The position numbers and the translations under genes are program-made. From Hyaloperonospora brassicae (taxonomy: Eukaryota; Oomycota; Peronosporomycetes; Peronosporales; Peronosporaceae), in NCBI GenBank assembly GCA_947650285.1, contig CANTFL010001471.1:186001-250000 (forward strand): a DNA stretch of 64,000 nucleotides, read 5' to 3'. The notes beneath the pieces are model-generated. The model was not told the origin of the DNA. It worked only from the letters and a program-made list of their open reading frames with translations, and made no database searches. Below, piece after piece: positions 25,101 through 39,169 of this stretch (position 1 is the first letter of the stretch; every line of letters begins with the position of its first letter).

Positions 25101-27379
25101 TTTTGTATACTTTCACCATCTATAATGGCGACTTAGAGCTAAAAATAACAAAGATATATATTCGAGCTGAATCACTTAAGATTTTACCGTCATGGGGTGA
25201 AAATGCGTGTCGAACCTATGAACTCAAGAATGGTCGGCGTACTTTTAAAATCAAGTGGGTCGGCCATCGACCACGTTTCGTGATGATTGATTGTTTTAAA
25301 AGGTGATGACATGTCTAAGTAGACCCAGTCGCACCTATACACGAAATTTGATGTGAAACTTTGCTCATACAGGGCTTGCGTGCACCATTTCAAAGCTTCT
25401 TTTTGGTGTTGTTTTTAAAAACGGACCTCGCAAGAGACCAGACTGACTCCTTCGCTTAAATATGGATCCAAAAACTAGTTTGACTTGGTTTTGTGGCAAC
25501 TGGCGTCCGTCGAAGTCACATGGCCTGATATTCTTTGGAGGATAACCCGTCGCGCGAATTCTGGAAGATAAGTACAGCAAACGTCAACAAGGTGGGTAGA
25601 AAAATTTGGTAGAATCGATCAAATTGACATATTGATTCAAGTCGGAAATGAAAAGAAGCAAGTAAAGAAGATGTACACATTATGAGACGCCACAATGAAG
25701 AAGAGAAAGTCACCAACACAAAGGTGATTACGCTAGCTAGTGCCGGCGTCCCCTCAGATTCATCAATGATTCAGATCAAGGATTGCTCAGGCAGATGCAC
25801 AGGTAGGTTGCTTCGCTAAAGCCGTCAAGTTCATAGCCTCGTCCGGATGAATTAGTGAACTGCTAAAAAGAACTAGCACTTCATGATTCGACGGTTGTAA
25901 ACGGCGACCTCGCAACGGAAGCTTAAGTGACCGCGTAAGACGCAGTTCGTCTTATCATGACCCTTGAGCAATGTATTTTTTGTACAGAAGTCTGCTTTTT
26001 TATCTCCCGCACGACTACATTGAGAACCTGGATATTGATCTGTAAATATAGTGAATTAAAGAGATGAGATTGTAATAAAGGTTTTGCAGCGACTCACCAA
26101 AACGTTTTAATCTTTAATGCTTGCTGAGTTTCCACCGGACGCTAAAGAAATTTTAGAGGTCATAAGTTTCCATTACTTCAACCGCGAAAGGCCTCTAGAA
26201 TAACAATAGAGTTTGGCTACCGCTTGCGCCGTGTATGAGCGCCTAAATGATCTGATTTTATAACTCTACAAGTATGAAAATTCGAGCGATACATTTCCGC
26301 CCGCAACAAGAGATCAAAGATTATCAAAAAAGTCCACTTACAAATCAAGAATCAGCTCAAATACACATTTAGCGGGAAGGACTGAAGCCTCGGCGAAAAG
26401 AGACCAAGAACAAAGTGATTGAATGGGAAGACAGCACCAATAGAGATACTTGCTTTTCCATCCACAAGTCGACTTCGCATAATTTTGACGACGACTACAC
26501 GCTGAAGAAGAGACAAAAGGAAGAGTTTTTCGTATATCAAGCCCGACTTTTATAAATTGCGAAGCATGGCTAAAGCGCTTTCACAACTCAAAAAGAATAA
26601 CTCTAAATCTGAATTGAGGTCAGAGTCGAATGCGACAGGGGATAAGCAAGTGCTCAAACTCGTGGAATAATAAAGAATACTAAGCTCTCCTCTAAAAGTA
26701 TATCATTGTGCCTTATTGATATCTCCATCGCAAACAAAGTCGATTGAGCCCTATCTACAGTGAAGCCTCGTAGAGATTTATAAATGGTGAGATACTTTTA
26801 CCAAACGTGAAGCTGGGTCGACAGTATCTTAACGCACCCCCAACCTTCTTTGAAACTACGCGCGGCTCAATTCAGAGCAGCGTAAAACCAGTTACAAAGT
26901 CTCAGCTTACACATCTATAGCCAGATACATAATTCACGCATCAATTCGAAGTGGTAAAATTTGGAAGCGATGACATATTCATCGACAGAGACATCGTAAC
27001 GGACTAAAACAGATTTAAAGCTGTAAAAACCGCTAATTGAACTTATAAGATTGTTTGTTTGCCTTATTGAAGAGCAAGATAAGATAAAAAAACAAAACGG
27101 ATCAAGAGAGCGTAAAGTTCACTAAGAATTGAAGGTAGCATGCACTACAGCAGTCCCGCCGGAGGCACTCATTCCTCCCCATATCGACTTTGATATTAAA
27201 AAAACAAATGCTTGGCATAAATGTTGATCCCGTTTCTTTATACGACGGACAAATCGGACAATTTTTCCTTGCCGACTTTGAGCTGCCTATTATTTTGTAT
27301 TTATAAACCAATTCGTGCAAAGGGCTACCAATCGTGCAGAGCCAGGAGAGTAAAGCCGAGGGGAAGATGCACCGAACTC
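16186..27379. other. 11 kb of AT-rich sequence without a supportable gene
   Basis: All frames are short. A minus-strand frame at 17054-17353 (with KMKFWHTRSS, faintly like the copia GAG-pre-integrase WHxRLGH block) and a minus-strand frame at 25190-25393 may be transposon debris, but neither is convincing. The last kilobase probably holds the decayed gag and protease part of the gypsy element that follows. No RNA gene, effector motif or array was found. Confidence 0.5.
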
Positions 27380-27890
27380 TGAGTGCTGACGTATTGGAGC
27401 GCTTTTATGACGCCGAGATGGCATCACCCTCTTTTGTCGTCACTCAGCCTGATAGGTCACCGCGCCTTGCGAACGACTATCGTGGTCCAAACAAAACCTT
27501 TGAATTCATCCATACTATGGGCCACTCGTTCTAGAGATCCTCATGCGCTTGCACAACGCGCAGCTTTTACGTTTGGAGCAATTCATGAAGATTATACCCA
27601 TCGATTAGTTTAAAAAAAGCCGCTATCTATCAGAAATTTGTCTGCCATTCGGCAGATACCAGTACAAGCGACTACCGATGGGTATATCGACATCCCTTTA
27701 TCGACACGAAGCTTGCATGGATCGCACCGTTGAAGATTTGCCGTTTATAGTTATGTACCTGATAAATCTTAAATCATTTAGAATACTAGTGAACATAAAT
27801 TTGGGCATTTGCGCATACTCTTCAAACGCCTACAGACCAATGACGTTTCTCCAAACGAAAAAATGCCATAAATGGCGCAAGAAATAATTT
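27380..27890 (+). mobile_element. Ty3/gypsy reverse transcriptase (decayed)
   Basis: Reading across frameshifts on the plus strand gives SPSFVVTQPDRSPRLANDYR and GPNKTFEF, the gypsy block normally written as SPxxxVxKKDGSxRxxVDYRxLN. Next comes LKKSRYLSEICLPFGRYQYK followed by RLPMGISTS, matching the (F)LPFGLxxAPxxFQ region. Then CMDRTVEDLPFIVMYLINL follows, which aligns with the catalytic YLDD strand. The two Asp codons are replaced (YLIN), so the enzyme could not function. HLG-like and TNDVSxNEKKCH-like sequence follows at 27800-27880, split between frames. No LTRs could be paired with it. Confidence 0.8.
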
Positions 27891-28149
27891 TAATTTGGTG
27901 TACGCTATCGTCTAATGAAAAAAGCCTTAGTAAAAAACAGGTTATTCATGATTATGAATTGCCACGCATCTGGAGAGCGATTTTACGTTTTTGGGCATGA
28001 CCAACTACTGTCATGACATTATACAAAATAGGACAATAGTGTGCCATATACAATATCGGTTTAAAAGCAATAATGTATCCTTAACATGACCACGCAGTAA
28101 CACAAAGGCCTTTAAAAGATTAAGCATGCATTTGCGGATGTCAGTCTAT

Positions 28150-28370
28150 CAACATATCCCGCTTTTGATAAGCCCTATAACTATTACGCGGATGCTAGAG
28201 AAACCGAAATGGAGGGAATTGTCCTATTCTAGAATGTTACTCACGCATTCTCATCAAGCACCAGGTAAATCGTACCACCATCAAGCCAAATCAATTTTGT
28301 TGATATTTTACGCGTATACCGAGCAATGCTTCCTGGAATTCCAGTAGTGTTCCATACTGACCCCAAATAA
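28150..28370 (+). mobile_element. Ty3/gypsy RNase H (decayed), same element
   Basis: Plus-strand reading gives DKPYNYYADARETEMEGIVL, which aligns with the gypsy RNase H start (KPFxVxxDASxxxxGxVL). The catalytic DAS has become DAR. A stop follows, then VVFHTDPK at 28344-28367, corresponding to the later (V/I)xTDHKxL strand. The distance to the reverse transcriptase block is normal for a gypsy polymerase. No integrase could be read downstream. Confidence 0.65.
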
Positions 28371-31300
28371 TGATCTACCCGAATGAAATTAACCTTTGAA
28401 TTATGCGGTGAAAATGACTGCTTTCTAAGCATCGCCTGGCTATGACCTGTAGTACAGGGAAACAAATATCGAGGTGAATGCCATCTCACGCATTTTTTTG
28501 CGACCAGTATAGTTCCACAAGAAACGGTTGAGTCTATGCTCTCGATACGACGCCAGAGTGCGTTATGCATGGTCCATTATCCGCCATCACAAATACCATA
28601 ATGTGTCTGCATCTAATAATGCCACTCGTTTTTCGGTAACAACAATTCAGACTATATACTAAATAGTTCCATCATGTAATTGTGTCGGTTGTAATAATCA
28701 AAAATTATACCAGACAGTCTTCTTGACAATCGAATCGGCTGGTATCACACGAATCTCGGCCACCTTGTTGGTCATCGGCATTTATAAAATTTCAAATTAC
28801 ATTTTACCGAACGCACATGGAAACAAGCGTCGCTAGATTTGTTCGCCAATGCATTACATTCAAGCAAGCTAAGTTGAACGTAGAAAAAAATGACGGAATG
28901 CTTCTACCACGTATCACTCAGACGATTGACCCAAGTGATATTGTTCACGTTTATTTCATCAGAACATACGAAGTCGGAGGATATGGTGTACAATAATGGA
29001 TCAATCACCCGGTGGCTTAACGTTGGTGTACAATCAAATAATAAATTAAATTTTACAGCTATAGATTCGGCCGCGAATGGATTCGCAATACACCAAGAAG
29101 AGATTTACTAAAATAGTGCAAGGTAACCATATATATCTTGAAGAGCCGATACCGCCATTCGTCCGACAGTTGTAAAACTGATTTATTCCATATTTTCCGT
29201 ATTTCGCAACTTCTTATACAATGCAGTTAGATGGCTTCGAGACGTTTAATATTCTAAATTCGATTGGTCACCGAAGCGTAAAAGATGGAATGTGACGTCT
29301 CAAGCCGACGCGCTCTGTTGAACAAGATCTTTCAGTAATCTAAGAACATTGAGAACTGGTGCTCATCATTATAGTTCCCTGGGACTGAAAGCACTTGTCC
29401 AAATGAATCTGGAATTTGGAATTGAATGCTTCACGACTCGAACACAATAATGAAAAGTAGTGGATAGAGCGAGCAACTTTGGCAAAATGCATATAATAGT
29501 GATATCGGACTACAGTTCTCCCTTTTTACAGGAAGGAGGCCGTAATGCCAATACGCTCTCGAGTGATGAGTTTTTGTATGCTCATTCATCTATGAACAGC
29601 AAAGAGGCTTGTATAAGCAGACACTTAATACAGCGTCGCAAGCCTTAAGAAAGTCCAGCAGAATAACAAACCGACTTTTTCGTTTAGTATCGTACAGGAC
29701 GTGGCTGAGATCGACTAGATTCATATCAAAATTACCATTGTAAACATCTGTCGATCATGCACGAAGTCTTTTGCGAGTCGTCAAGAATTTAGTCAACACG
29801 TATTGTACCCTTGTTTGCAGCAACTACGCAAAGACTTTGTAACTACTTTGAAGTTAGAAAATTGGCTGACGATCCATCGCTTCCATCAAACTTTCTCTTA
29901 GCAAGAGATAATGGTCGGTGAAACATTAAAAGAGGACGAGGGATCCGTCCAGTCAAGTAAAATTACTACCCCACATTAGAATTGATAGAAGAAGTGCGAA
30001 TAATTGTAAAAGGGTAAGGCCCAGTAAAATCGTCGAGAGGCATTGTGAGATGATTGGTATCAATTCACACTAATTGCTAAGACGCTTATTTATGCGAGAT
30101 TAATTTTGTGGGCAGTGTGTGTCGTGAAGCCCCTATATAGAGGTGACATGTTTATCTTGACCCGGTCGGCAAACCTATAAAAACTTTCGTCCGCCGACAG
30201 CCATTTCGACAATACATTATATTATCATCATTAGATGTTCCTGCCGTTCTTTTATACAAGCAAAGTAGTATGATCAGGCTGTATGACTACTAGTTTTCGG
30301 ACCCGTCGCTTAAAGCTCGCTCGGCCCTTTTCCTACATCTATCCCCCAAAGCAAAAATTCACACTTGGCTACGTCGAGGTCTGAAAATCAAGTTTGAACT
30401 GCCTGACCTAATTGCGATAGAATACAAGTCCCTGACGATTTTAACATGACCTAGTCCGGATTCAAAAACGGCCATCGGGTACACCAAACGACCGTGGAAA
30501 ATATCCCTGCTTGTGCCACTCAAGTGCTAAACAGATTTGTGGTGACCCGTATGGAATGATAGGTGTTAAATATTGCAATAATATAATGTAACGCATCAAC
30601 ACAGCAACATCGCCGAGTTATTTTGGTAAGTTGGGCTGTTGCGTTGGGGTATAATGACATCCCTTGGCGGTTCGCTGATTGGGTCCAGGTGTGGGTTCGT
30701 CTATCGGATCCTCACAACCAAATCTCTAGGAGATTGTCGGGGCCGAATAGGAATTATGACTTTCACTTCCTGTGATTTCACATCAACGAGTAAAGGTTGA
30801 CGCTTTATGCCTATTTACAGGTCACCAGGTGCAGTATACACCCGACTAGAAAGATCACGGTGCACTAGGCTGAGGACGACCGGCTTGCTACAAGACATGT
30901 ATTAAATGGTCATTTAAATCTGGTTAATTGGCTTGTTGCTCGTCAGCACTTAAAATGGGGCCATCTAGTGGGTCACAGGCTTGTCGGTCAACAAGACTTA
31001 TCTTTTGCTGGAAAATAGTGACAGCCCGGGCATACTCCGTTACCTTGACGCTACCAGTCTGATCCTCTACAGGTTATACCTCTCGAGGTGTCTACAGGGA
31101 CTTACCGTGAAGTGTACGCGTGTCTTAGAGTCATTATATCGCTCTGTATCAATCATCACTTTACTATATCAAAATGGCTACGATGATGGCTCCTACGCTC
31201 TCTACTCTCACTCCTCTACAGATACCTGATTCAATAACCGAAGATCTTTACACTCCCGCCAACCTCGACTTGTCCCGATATTGCTGACTTGTCAAGCTTT

Positions 31301-34300
31301 GCTGGTTTATTCCAATTCTTCGACTCGTCGAATTACGTCGATTGCGGCCGGGTTGACAGATTATTACGGATAGTAGTTATATACATCGAATTTGACGAGT
31401 TAGAAATGAGTGCTTGATTACCCTCTAGACGCGATCTACTTGCTCTACAGAATTGTAACATTGATGAATGCAACTGGATTGCTCCCATTCAACTATATAA
31501 CATGCTATCCAAACCTTTTGTATCGCCGTCTGCATGTGCCCCTGATCACCCTTGCTTCTGCCAGTTACGTTGCCGCAGAAGTGACTGCAATTGGAAAGGA
31601 AAGGGTTTGAATCGGTTACAAGCGGGATCCTCAATTTCTTCGAGCGTTGGTCTGTCGAAGCAACAAAAGTCGCCAGCAAGGGTAGTATTCATGAGAGGAA
31701 TAACCCTCAAGAGATTTGTAAAAAGCCTCACGATTGTACCGTGCTATGGGTGCATACATACCATATGACGAGGACATCCTCACCCATAGAGATTGCAAGT
31801 ACTCGACTCTTTCAGTATATCGGAAGCCATACAATAGCAATTTTGCGCATTTAAGTATTCAAAAATAGATACTCTCGCCTTTCTGTACAATTAAGTGAGT
31901 CAAAACGATTGGGTTGTCTAGGATGGTAAGCTGACAACAAATTCCGCTAAGGAGATCGCAGAGAGACCTTCTCCTCCTCGGTGTACACGAATGACACTTC
32001 AATTCAGCATTCCAGCGGAAGCTGGAATACAGGTGTCTGTCTTTATAACGAGTTTCAAATGTCCCTGGCTGCACTTTAAAATTTTATTACATGTTTAGCA
32101 ACGTTGATCAAATCGCTTGAGGTAGCCCAGCACGAACGTAAATTTTTGAAATTAACAACGTCATCTGCGTCCCTTGTTCTATTACATGCACTTGGAAGTT
32201 TTTTCCAGTTTTATGGTATAAATCTCTGCTTGCTAGGGTCCAAAACAAAACATTATTCGAGGAAAACAACCTTCTCCAGTAGACACGTGCCCCAGTTGAC
32301 GATACGCACGCTTTCTTGTTATACTAGTTCTTTCGAATTAGAATTTATAACAATGACATTGCACGGATGCTTTGAGCGATTTGCCTACAGTCTTCTTCAG
32401 CACAAAGATCTTTTCTTCTACAAATAGAGCGACGAAAGCGTGATGACGCACATTATTTTTGGAGGGGGTCGCAATGATGTAACATGTCGTCTACCACATC
32501 AGATACCCTTGCCGACAGCTTTATTAATCGACTTTGTTGTATAAAGGGGTGATACTAGATGATAAGAGTCAAAATTTAGTACGCGCAATCCGTTGTTCGA
32601 ATCAATTTTTGTGAGCGTATAAACAGTGTTTTGTCGATACTTCAAATATCTAGAAAGTAAGCATCCCGAGGCCACAGCTCTATTCGCTCAACAAAACTTT
32701 GGACTGCCAAGACATCCAATTGCTTGTCATGAAAATCCTCGCGCATTGAAGGAGTTTCTCTGGATGATCCGCGCTAATGACAACAACACCTTCAGGTACC
32801 GTATACTCGTGGACACGGCGTCAAAGACGATTTAGGACATTAACATCGAGAGACCCTCACATTGCTGGTCAGCCACCCCGATCCATGCGGGCGTCTATAA
32901 ATGACTTAAATCTTGTCAAGAACTGGCACGACCCATTCTTTATTTCGAAACAATTGAAATACTGAATTTTTTGTACCCATCTGCCATTAGCTATGATGAG
33001 GCTTTGTGCCCCGATCTCGAAATGAAGGACTTTTAAGTACTAAGGTCTAAGCCTGACGTAGGTAGAAGAGCCAATTAAGATGACTGATTCGCAAAAGAAG
33101 TTGGATAGTTATTCCTGAATAAGTTCACGACAAGTTAGGTCTAAACGCTATCGTTTTGCAGGGTTATCAGCCATCTTTACAAAAAGTACGCCTTATTCCA
33201 AACGATTTATTTAAAAAATATAAGATGACCTTCTTCAGATAACTGCCGGTCTAGCATCCCGTCGAAGACAGGGCTGTATATAGTATCGGTAAGTTTAAAA
33301 TGAACACCATCTCTTCTATATGTTACAAAAGACTGGGTCATGCTTTGTCGCAAAATGAAGTGCTATTGGCAAAGCGTCCGTTACGAAAAATTTTGCCATT
33401 CGGAGCTACTTGATGCATACTTTCAAGACAGAGATCATACCTATATACATTTTATTAACACCCTCGTATGAACATCTGACCGTGATAGGATTTGTAGCAG
33501 CTTTACTGATCTCATATACGCCCGCGATGAATGATGTCGAGGAATATACGATACGTCGCACCATTATATTTTAATCGCCCATTTATAGTCATGGTCCTCC
33601 CCGACTAAAGCCCACATTGGAATGGCTCAGCAAACGTCACACGATCGTGGCCTTATTTTTAATTGTGTCTATAAAATATACGCCATGAGCTCCGCGTTCA
33701 AAACCACTGTTGCCGCCGCGTCAAATTCGACGATTCTCTTCCTGCTGCTCATTCCAGAACCGCTCCTATGCGTGCCCAATTTTCTGCACCTCATGCACCG
33801 GCGAGCCTCATGTTCGGACTGAAAGCCTTGGTCTCAACCAAAGCTTTCACCGATGCCGTCTTATTGCTTTATCTGTAGATGTGCTCGTTCGTCCACCCAT
33901 TTACAAGATATTCTTTGCGTGACTCCGCGCTACTCATCTACAAACTAAAATTGCATCGTCGTATATATAAGGGACGAGTGCGCAACAAGCATATCGTCTA
34001 ATATGCTTCCTCCATACAAGCGCCGATGCTGCTGAGTTTTGTGATGATATTGAAAGCTTCGCTGCAAAAGTGCAATGCATTCACGCCTTACGACATCTAC
34101 ATGTTGAACATCTCCCGCATTAGGTGAATACAGCCAGCCATCTGTGAGCCGCTGTATATAGTCTACAAGAGTGTCCACGCGAGTCATGACTAGTCGCAAA
34201 TGTCAGTTACATGGTACTGTTTCGCGTCCACATGTAGCAGCATCAGTCAAAACACGATGTTGCTGAATATGAAATACTCGCCCATTATCAGAATATTCGC

Positions 34301-36787
34301 ACAGGTAAAATCACTTCACCATTCCACGACATATCACGTTGAATTGGTCAAGAATACGCCACGCATGTAGCGGCGCCATTTTTCGTAGCTGTCACCGTTT
34401 TGATATTTGATAGAGACCTCAGAGAATGCTTCTTTGATGGAAATTATGGATCTTGGGCTTATAATCTACTTAGGGCGTAAAGAGCTTGTTTCCAAAAATT
34501 ATGCTGCTTGCAGAGAATTCAATACTAAATTTTATACCGAGTGAAGACGACTTGTGAGGTATATGGATTTTTTGAAAATGAGTAATATATCGTTATCATT
34601 AATGCGTATGCTAAACTACATCTAATTACATGTTGCATTAAATCAATCTGATCTGAGTGCGTTTAATGAGCCCAATCGTATAATGAAAAGTGACGTCATT
34701 AAAATCACGTCGAAGACTTACCGTGATGACGCGAGGACGGATTTAAGGATGACTGGTAGCCATTACGATGTAACTTCACCGATAAGTATTTATAGCAACA
34801 TGAATTAGAAAATCACGTCGAAATGAACAATAATGAGATACTGGATACATTTCCATGCAATGTAACGATCACTATCGTATGAGCTAAAGAAATATAGCAA
34901 GGTTTGGGTGCAGCATGAGCTTGTGAAATACATTTTCAAACATATCGACTTGCGTTTGCCAAACTAAATGGTCTTCCTCTGTTTCAACATCGCTAAAATA
35001 AGATCAGTAAGTTAATATAACTCAAGCTCAGTACGTTGAGTGATACTGGCCTTCCATATAATCTAACGGAATGGATTAAAACTTTGCAGCTTAAATGCTA
35101 AGGAAAGTGTAAAATGCCAGTACAAAACATATAGATTAGACTGGACAGTTCAATGGAATTTCATACAACTATTCCTCGAAATAAGTTATGCCGCCATCGA
35201 CGTACAAGTAGAAATCGGTTTTACATAAGCTGCCAGTGACGTTAGATATAAATTTTACATCGTTAATAGCTTCGAGCTATCGAGAAACGGCTTGCCGTCA
35301 AACATTATGTCATTCTCACCGTACTTTATGCAGCAAAATGAAGTGATATTATATTCCTTTTCGAATTTAGGAGTCGATATGATAAATTAAAATTATGTAG
35401 CATTCGCTATCATTAATACATTATAATTCCTCAATCTATGAGCTATATTCCAGCTTTGTACGTCAAAGTGCATCAGTGCAAGACCAATTGATAGCGAACA
35501 TAGGTGCAATGTACAAAATACAAATGATCGATTACCAAAGATCTTTTGCTTTTCGCAAGTCGAGCTAAGAATGAATCTTATATTAGCAACGGGTGTGTTC
35601 AAGTTGCGTGTGAAGGGCACCTATTTTACGAGAGTTGACTTTTGGATCTTATTCTTCACGCAAGTTTTGCTTATACTTGCTTTGCTTTTATTGAAGAGCT
35701 ATACCATCATGCAAGCTCTGCACACAATATAAGCAGTCGTCAACCCTGACTGTTGACATCGTATATAATTTTCATTCTAAGTCTTTGTTACAAAACAGAA
35801 ATGCTTGCTAATTTTTCTCCTTTCCATCTGTATTGGCATTTAGATTCTCACTTCTGTTAATACCATTTAGTGAATATACAATCTAAAGTGAAAAAACGCG
35901 ACTAAGCAATCACAATTACTGGAAGCGAAAGATTCAATCATGACTCTTAAGCAACGGCCAATCACATTCATAATATTAAATGATAAGCACATGCTTGTAG
36001 GCTGAGGTTAGTATGTGCACGGTGAACAGGTACATATAATCAAACTCAGGACCCTAGGTCGCCTGACAAGTGTTGTCTTTGATGACCCAACTACCGAAGA
36101 TTCTACTACGTCGATGGCTGTTATTACTTGTCTACTATTTTTACGACTATTTATACTAGTGTTCTACTGTAACAGATAAGTATTTTATTTGATTCCATTG
36201 GGTAAGTAGACTCTGATCGAATCAATTCATTCCACAAATAGTAAGGGAAAACATTCGACTGGCCGTCAAGGAACTAATGCTGGGTTGGTTTCTATCACAA
36301 GCGCATCATCAAATACCAGACAAATTCAGTAGTACATCTGACAAAACAATATACTCGAGGTAAATCTTGAGTGGTACGACCTTAACAAATATGTAATGTT
36401 TGGTCACGTGTACCCTGTGGCGCACTATTTCTTGCTATCAGTCTTGTATTAAGTACGCAAATACGGATATGAGTCGTGATAGCCACTTAAGTAGGCATTG
36501 TTCAGATTTACTCCGGTAGCGAGGAGCAGCATCCATTTATGCACTTAGACGGCTGTTTGCCACTTATGAACTTATTTAAAATCGTCAATTTACGTATAAA
36601 GCTTGATAGCGCAAACCTACTGGAGACATCTCTTCTCCCTAAGGGGTGGGGCGGGTCGGCGGTCAACTCCTCCTGGGTTTTTTCATCCTCCATCGCTCCG
36701 TAAAAATTCACTTGCGACCAAGATAACAACGCGCCACGCAGCACTCATCCGGTTGCGGCTAAAGCAGCCGAAGAGGGGTCGACGGCT
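28371..36787. other. 8 kb of decayed, mostly unassignable repeat sequence
   Basis: Frames are short and interrupted. Several stretches have protein-like composition (near 30.3 kb, 31.5-31.8 kb, 33.7-34.2 kb) but no family could be named. The left part is likely the rest of the dead gypsy element. The last 200 bases (about 36.6-36.79 kb) become GC richer and probably belong to the non-LTR element that follows. Confidence 0.45.
32626..32965 (+). pseudogene. decayed reading frame of unknown family
   Basis: A plus-strand frame (32626-32835) reads FAQQNFGLPRHPIACHENPR, then ALKEFLWMIRANDNNTFRYR and ILVDTASKTI before a stop. A second frame to 32965 continues with LNLVKNWHDPFFISKQLKY. The residue composition and the continuity after a frame change suggest a broken protein-coding sequence, possibly of a transposon, but I do not recognise it. 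Confidence 0.3.
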
Positions 36788-36798
36788 ATGACAAGCAG

Positions 36799-38820
36799 TT
36801 GTCTACGGTAAACGCTAGCACAGACTCACTACTTTTTTCCTTCTCTCCTCTCACCTGTGACAATACAGAGGGGGCGACGACACAGGAGACGCGACCATCT
36901 GCCGTGGGTAGTAGCCGGGTGTCCGAAGAGGCGCCGGTCCAAGAACCCCGGCAGGTCGTCACAGCTGACATGTTTCTGGTCTTGATCGCGGATACGAAGC
37001 TTAACTCAGGTCCTGTCCAGTTGGAAGCGTAGCAATCAATAATTGTAGCGCTCTTCGCAGTAGAGTATGCAAAAATAACACATAATAAAGCGGCGCTTCC
37101 AGCCTCGAAACAACATTTCTCAAATCCCAAGACTTTAAAGGCTGTCAAGTCGGCTCCGGCTAATTGAGCAGGTCTGTGCAAAGAGCACCTGTACTTTCCA
37201 AGATTGACAACGACTCGCTAGAAATCCAAGCAAGGAGATTTTATTGACTCATTGGCGCTCACGGATGTCGTTCGGAAGCTGTCTGATCAGCATAAGTGGA
37301 CCAAGGCTCCTATTTTAAATCAATGGGCGCACGTAGTGCACCAGGACACAACACCACCCGAGTCAAGCCAACCGCTATAATCCGGTCCCAAGTATGACGG
37401 CTTTATGTTTGACATCGCCAAGTATCCGACGGATGTTGCAGCGCACCATCACGCGGTTTGCGAAGGTAGCTCAAACACGGTCTTTAAGCTCCGCTTGCGT
37501 GAACACGTTGACGACAATTTCGGTTGATTATCGTCGGAATTGCCGAGGGTCATATAGCGTGCAGAGGTAAACCTTACTTCCTCCGAGCGGTGTTGGACAG
37601 CAAGAAGCGGCTTCGTATTTACAGCACTATCTAAGCTCAGGTTAAGGGTCAACTGGCTCTTTACCTCGACCGTAATAGGTAAATCCTATCTGTCGGCACA
37701 CTACACGTTCGATCATTAGAACTATCCTCGATTCAGCGGAAAATGCCAAGATAAATTGGCCTGAAATTCACACCTTTTTTGGTTTGACAAATACGATCAA
37801 CTATAATCGATCGAATAAGGCCATCCATTTCTTATTCTTTTCTCGAACAGCGGACTCGCGACTCAAGGATGTTGAAATTCATTGTAGATGGCGTGTCTAC
37901 ACTCTAACAAACGCACAATACCCCGGAAGCGGTTCCATCTGGAAGCAATAGCAAGGACGGACTGGTCTTGCGCGGCAGCAAAGAGCGGAATACTCGATTG
38001 TACTGCACAATCTCACCAGATGTAACGGGATTGACCGCTTGTGGTGTATTTCAAGTCCAAGGTTCCAACTGATGTTGAGTTTGAAGAATTGAACACGTAT
38101 TGCCTCATGTCACGGACATCTTCTTCATGAAAAGTCACATTTTAACTACATGGCTGTCTTTTTTTCCTGCAAGTGGTGGTGCGAAAATAATGATTCTAAA
38201 CACCCATCATTATTCCTCATATCGATGTGGACCGCCGCCCACATCGGTATGACGACAACCCAAAGCTCGATGTGGCTATACTGAAGACCAATTACGAGGG
38301 ACTGGCGGAATCGAAGTCATGGAAAGTAATTCCCAAGCCATCGAGGAATTGGCTTAACCATTAGAAGTGTCGAAAATATGCGCCGGATAGCGAATGAGCA
38401 ACAATTTGAGGCGTTAGCTCAAGCTGCTGCCACGCCCTGTTCGGCAGCAAGTGCTTCGACCCCCGAGACGAAGGGCCCTTATGTTAAGGATTTTGGGCGG
38501 ACGAGTGCAATTTACACCACATTTAGCAAGAGCGCCACGATCGCAGTGGTTGCATCGGAGCCGGTGATTTAGCAACCATGGAGAACGTAACCGCTTTGTG
38601 GATCTCGACAGCCCTGGGCGGATCGCTACAACCCGGAGATAGCTCAGAAAATATTAACGGGGCGTTTTTCGCGGCTTCAAGCGGCTGCGGAGCAGGACAC
38701 GCCGGCTGCGAGACCGACCGTCACACTTTCGGTACTGGATTCCCATCCATCTGACACTAAGCAAACTTTCGGGCTCAGCCCCGCCTGACGCCGGCCGAAC
38801 ACATGAGGAAGGCGCAGTAG
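36799..38820 (+). pseudogene. LINE first ORF (gag-like), decayed
   Basis: Protein-like reading is continuous across many single stops and a few frameshifts. Examples are VVTADMFLVLIADTKLNSGP at the start, then KAALPASKQHFSNPKTLKAV, FIDSLALTDVVRKLSDQHKW, KYDGFMFDIAKYPTDVAAHH, and after a gap PHIDVDRRPHRYDDNPKLDV. The persistence of one sense frame for about 2 kb is far beyond chance. I assign it to the LINE only by position and orientation. The family of this ORF is not known to me. Confidence 0.55.
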
Positions 38821-39169
38821 TGCTCACGGGGTAGAGCGCCGGTAGAGTCAGGACCGGCGCTTTTAAATCTAAGCAATCAGAAGAGTATTACATTGAAAAT
38901 CTCTGCATTCTCTTGGATGCTGGCGATAAGTATGCTATCTCTCTAGGACCTCACCCGACTACTGTGCCGCACGATATTAGGGGGGCTGGTGTATAAAATT
39001 TGCGCGAGGTAATCACGCCGGCAATTGACAATTTTATGGCTATGGCTATACCACAAGCTGTCGCAGACGCACCCCTGGATATATCGATCGATGAGTCGGA
39101 ACGCCTAACGGCTTGTAATAAACGTGGAATATAGTATACGGCCTCCTGCACATGGAAAATAACTACGCA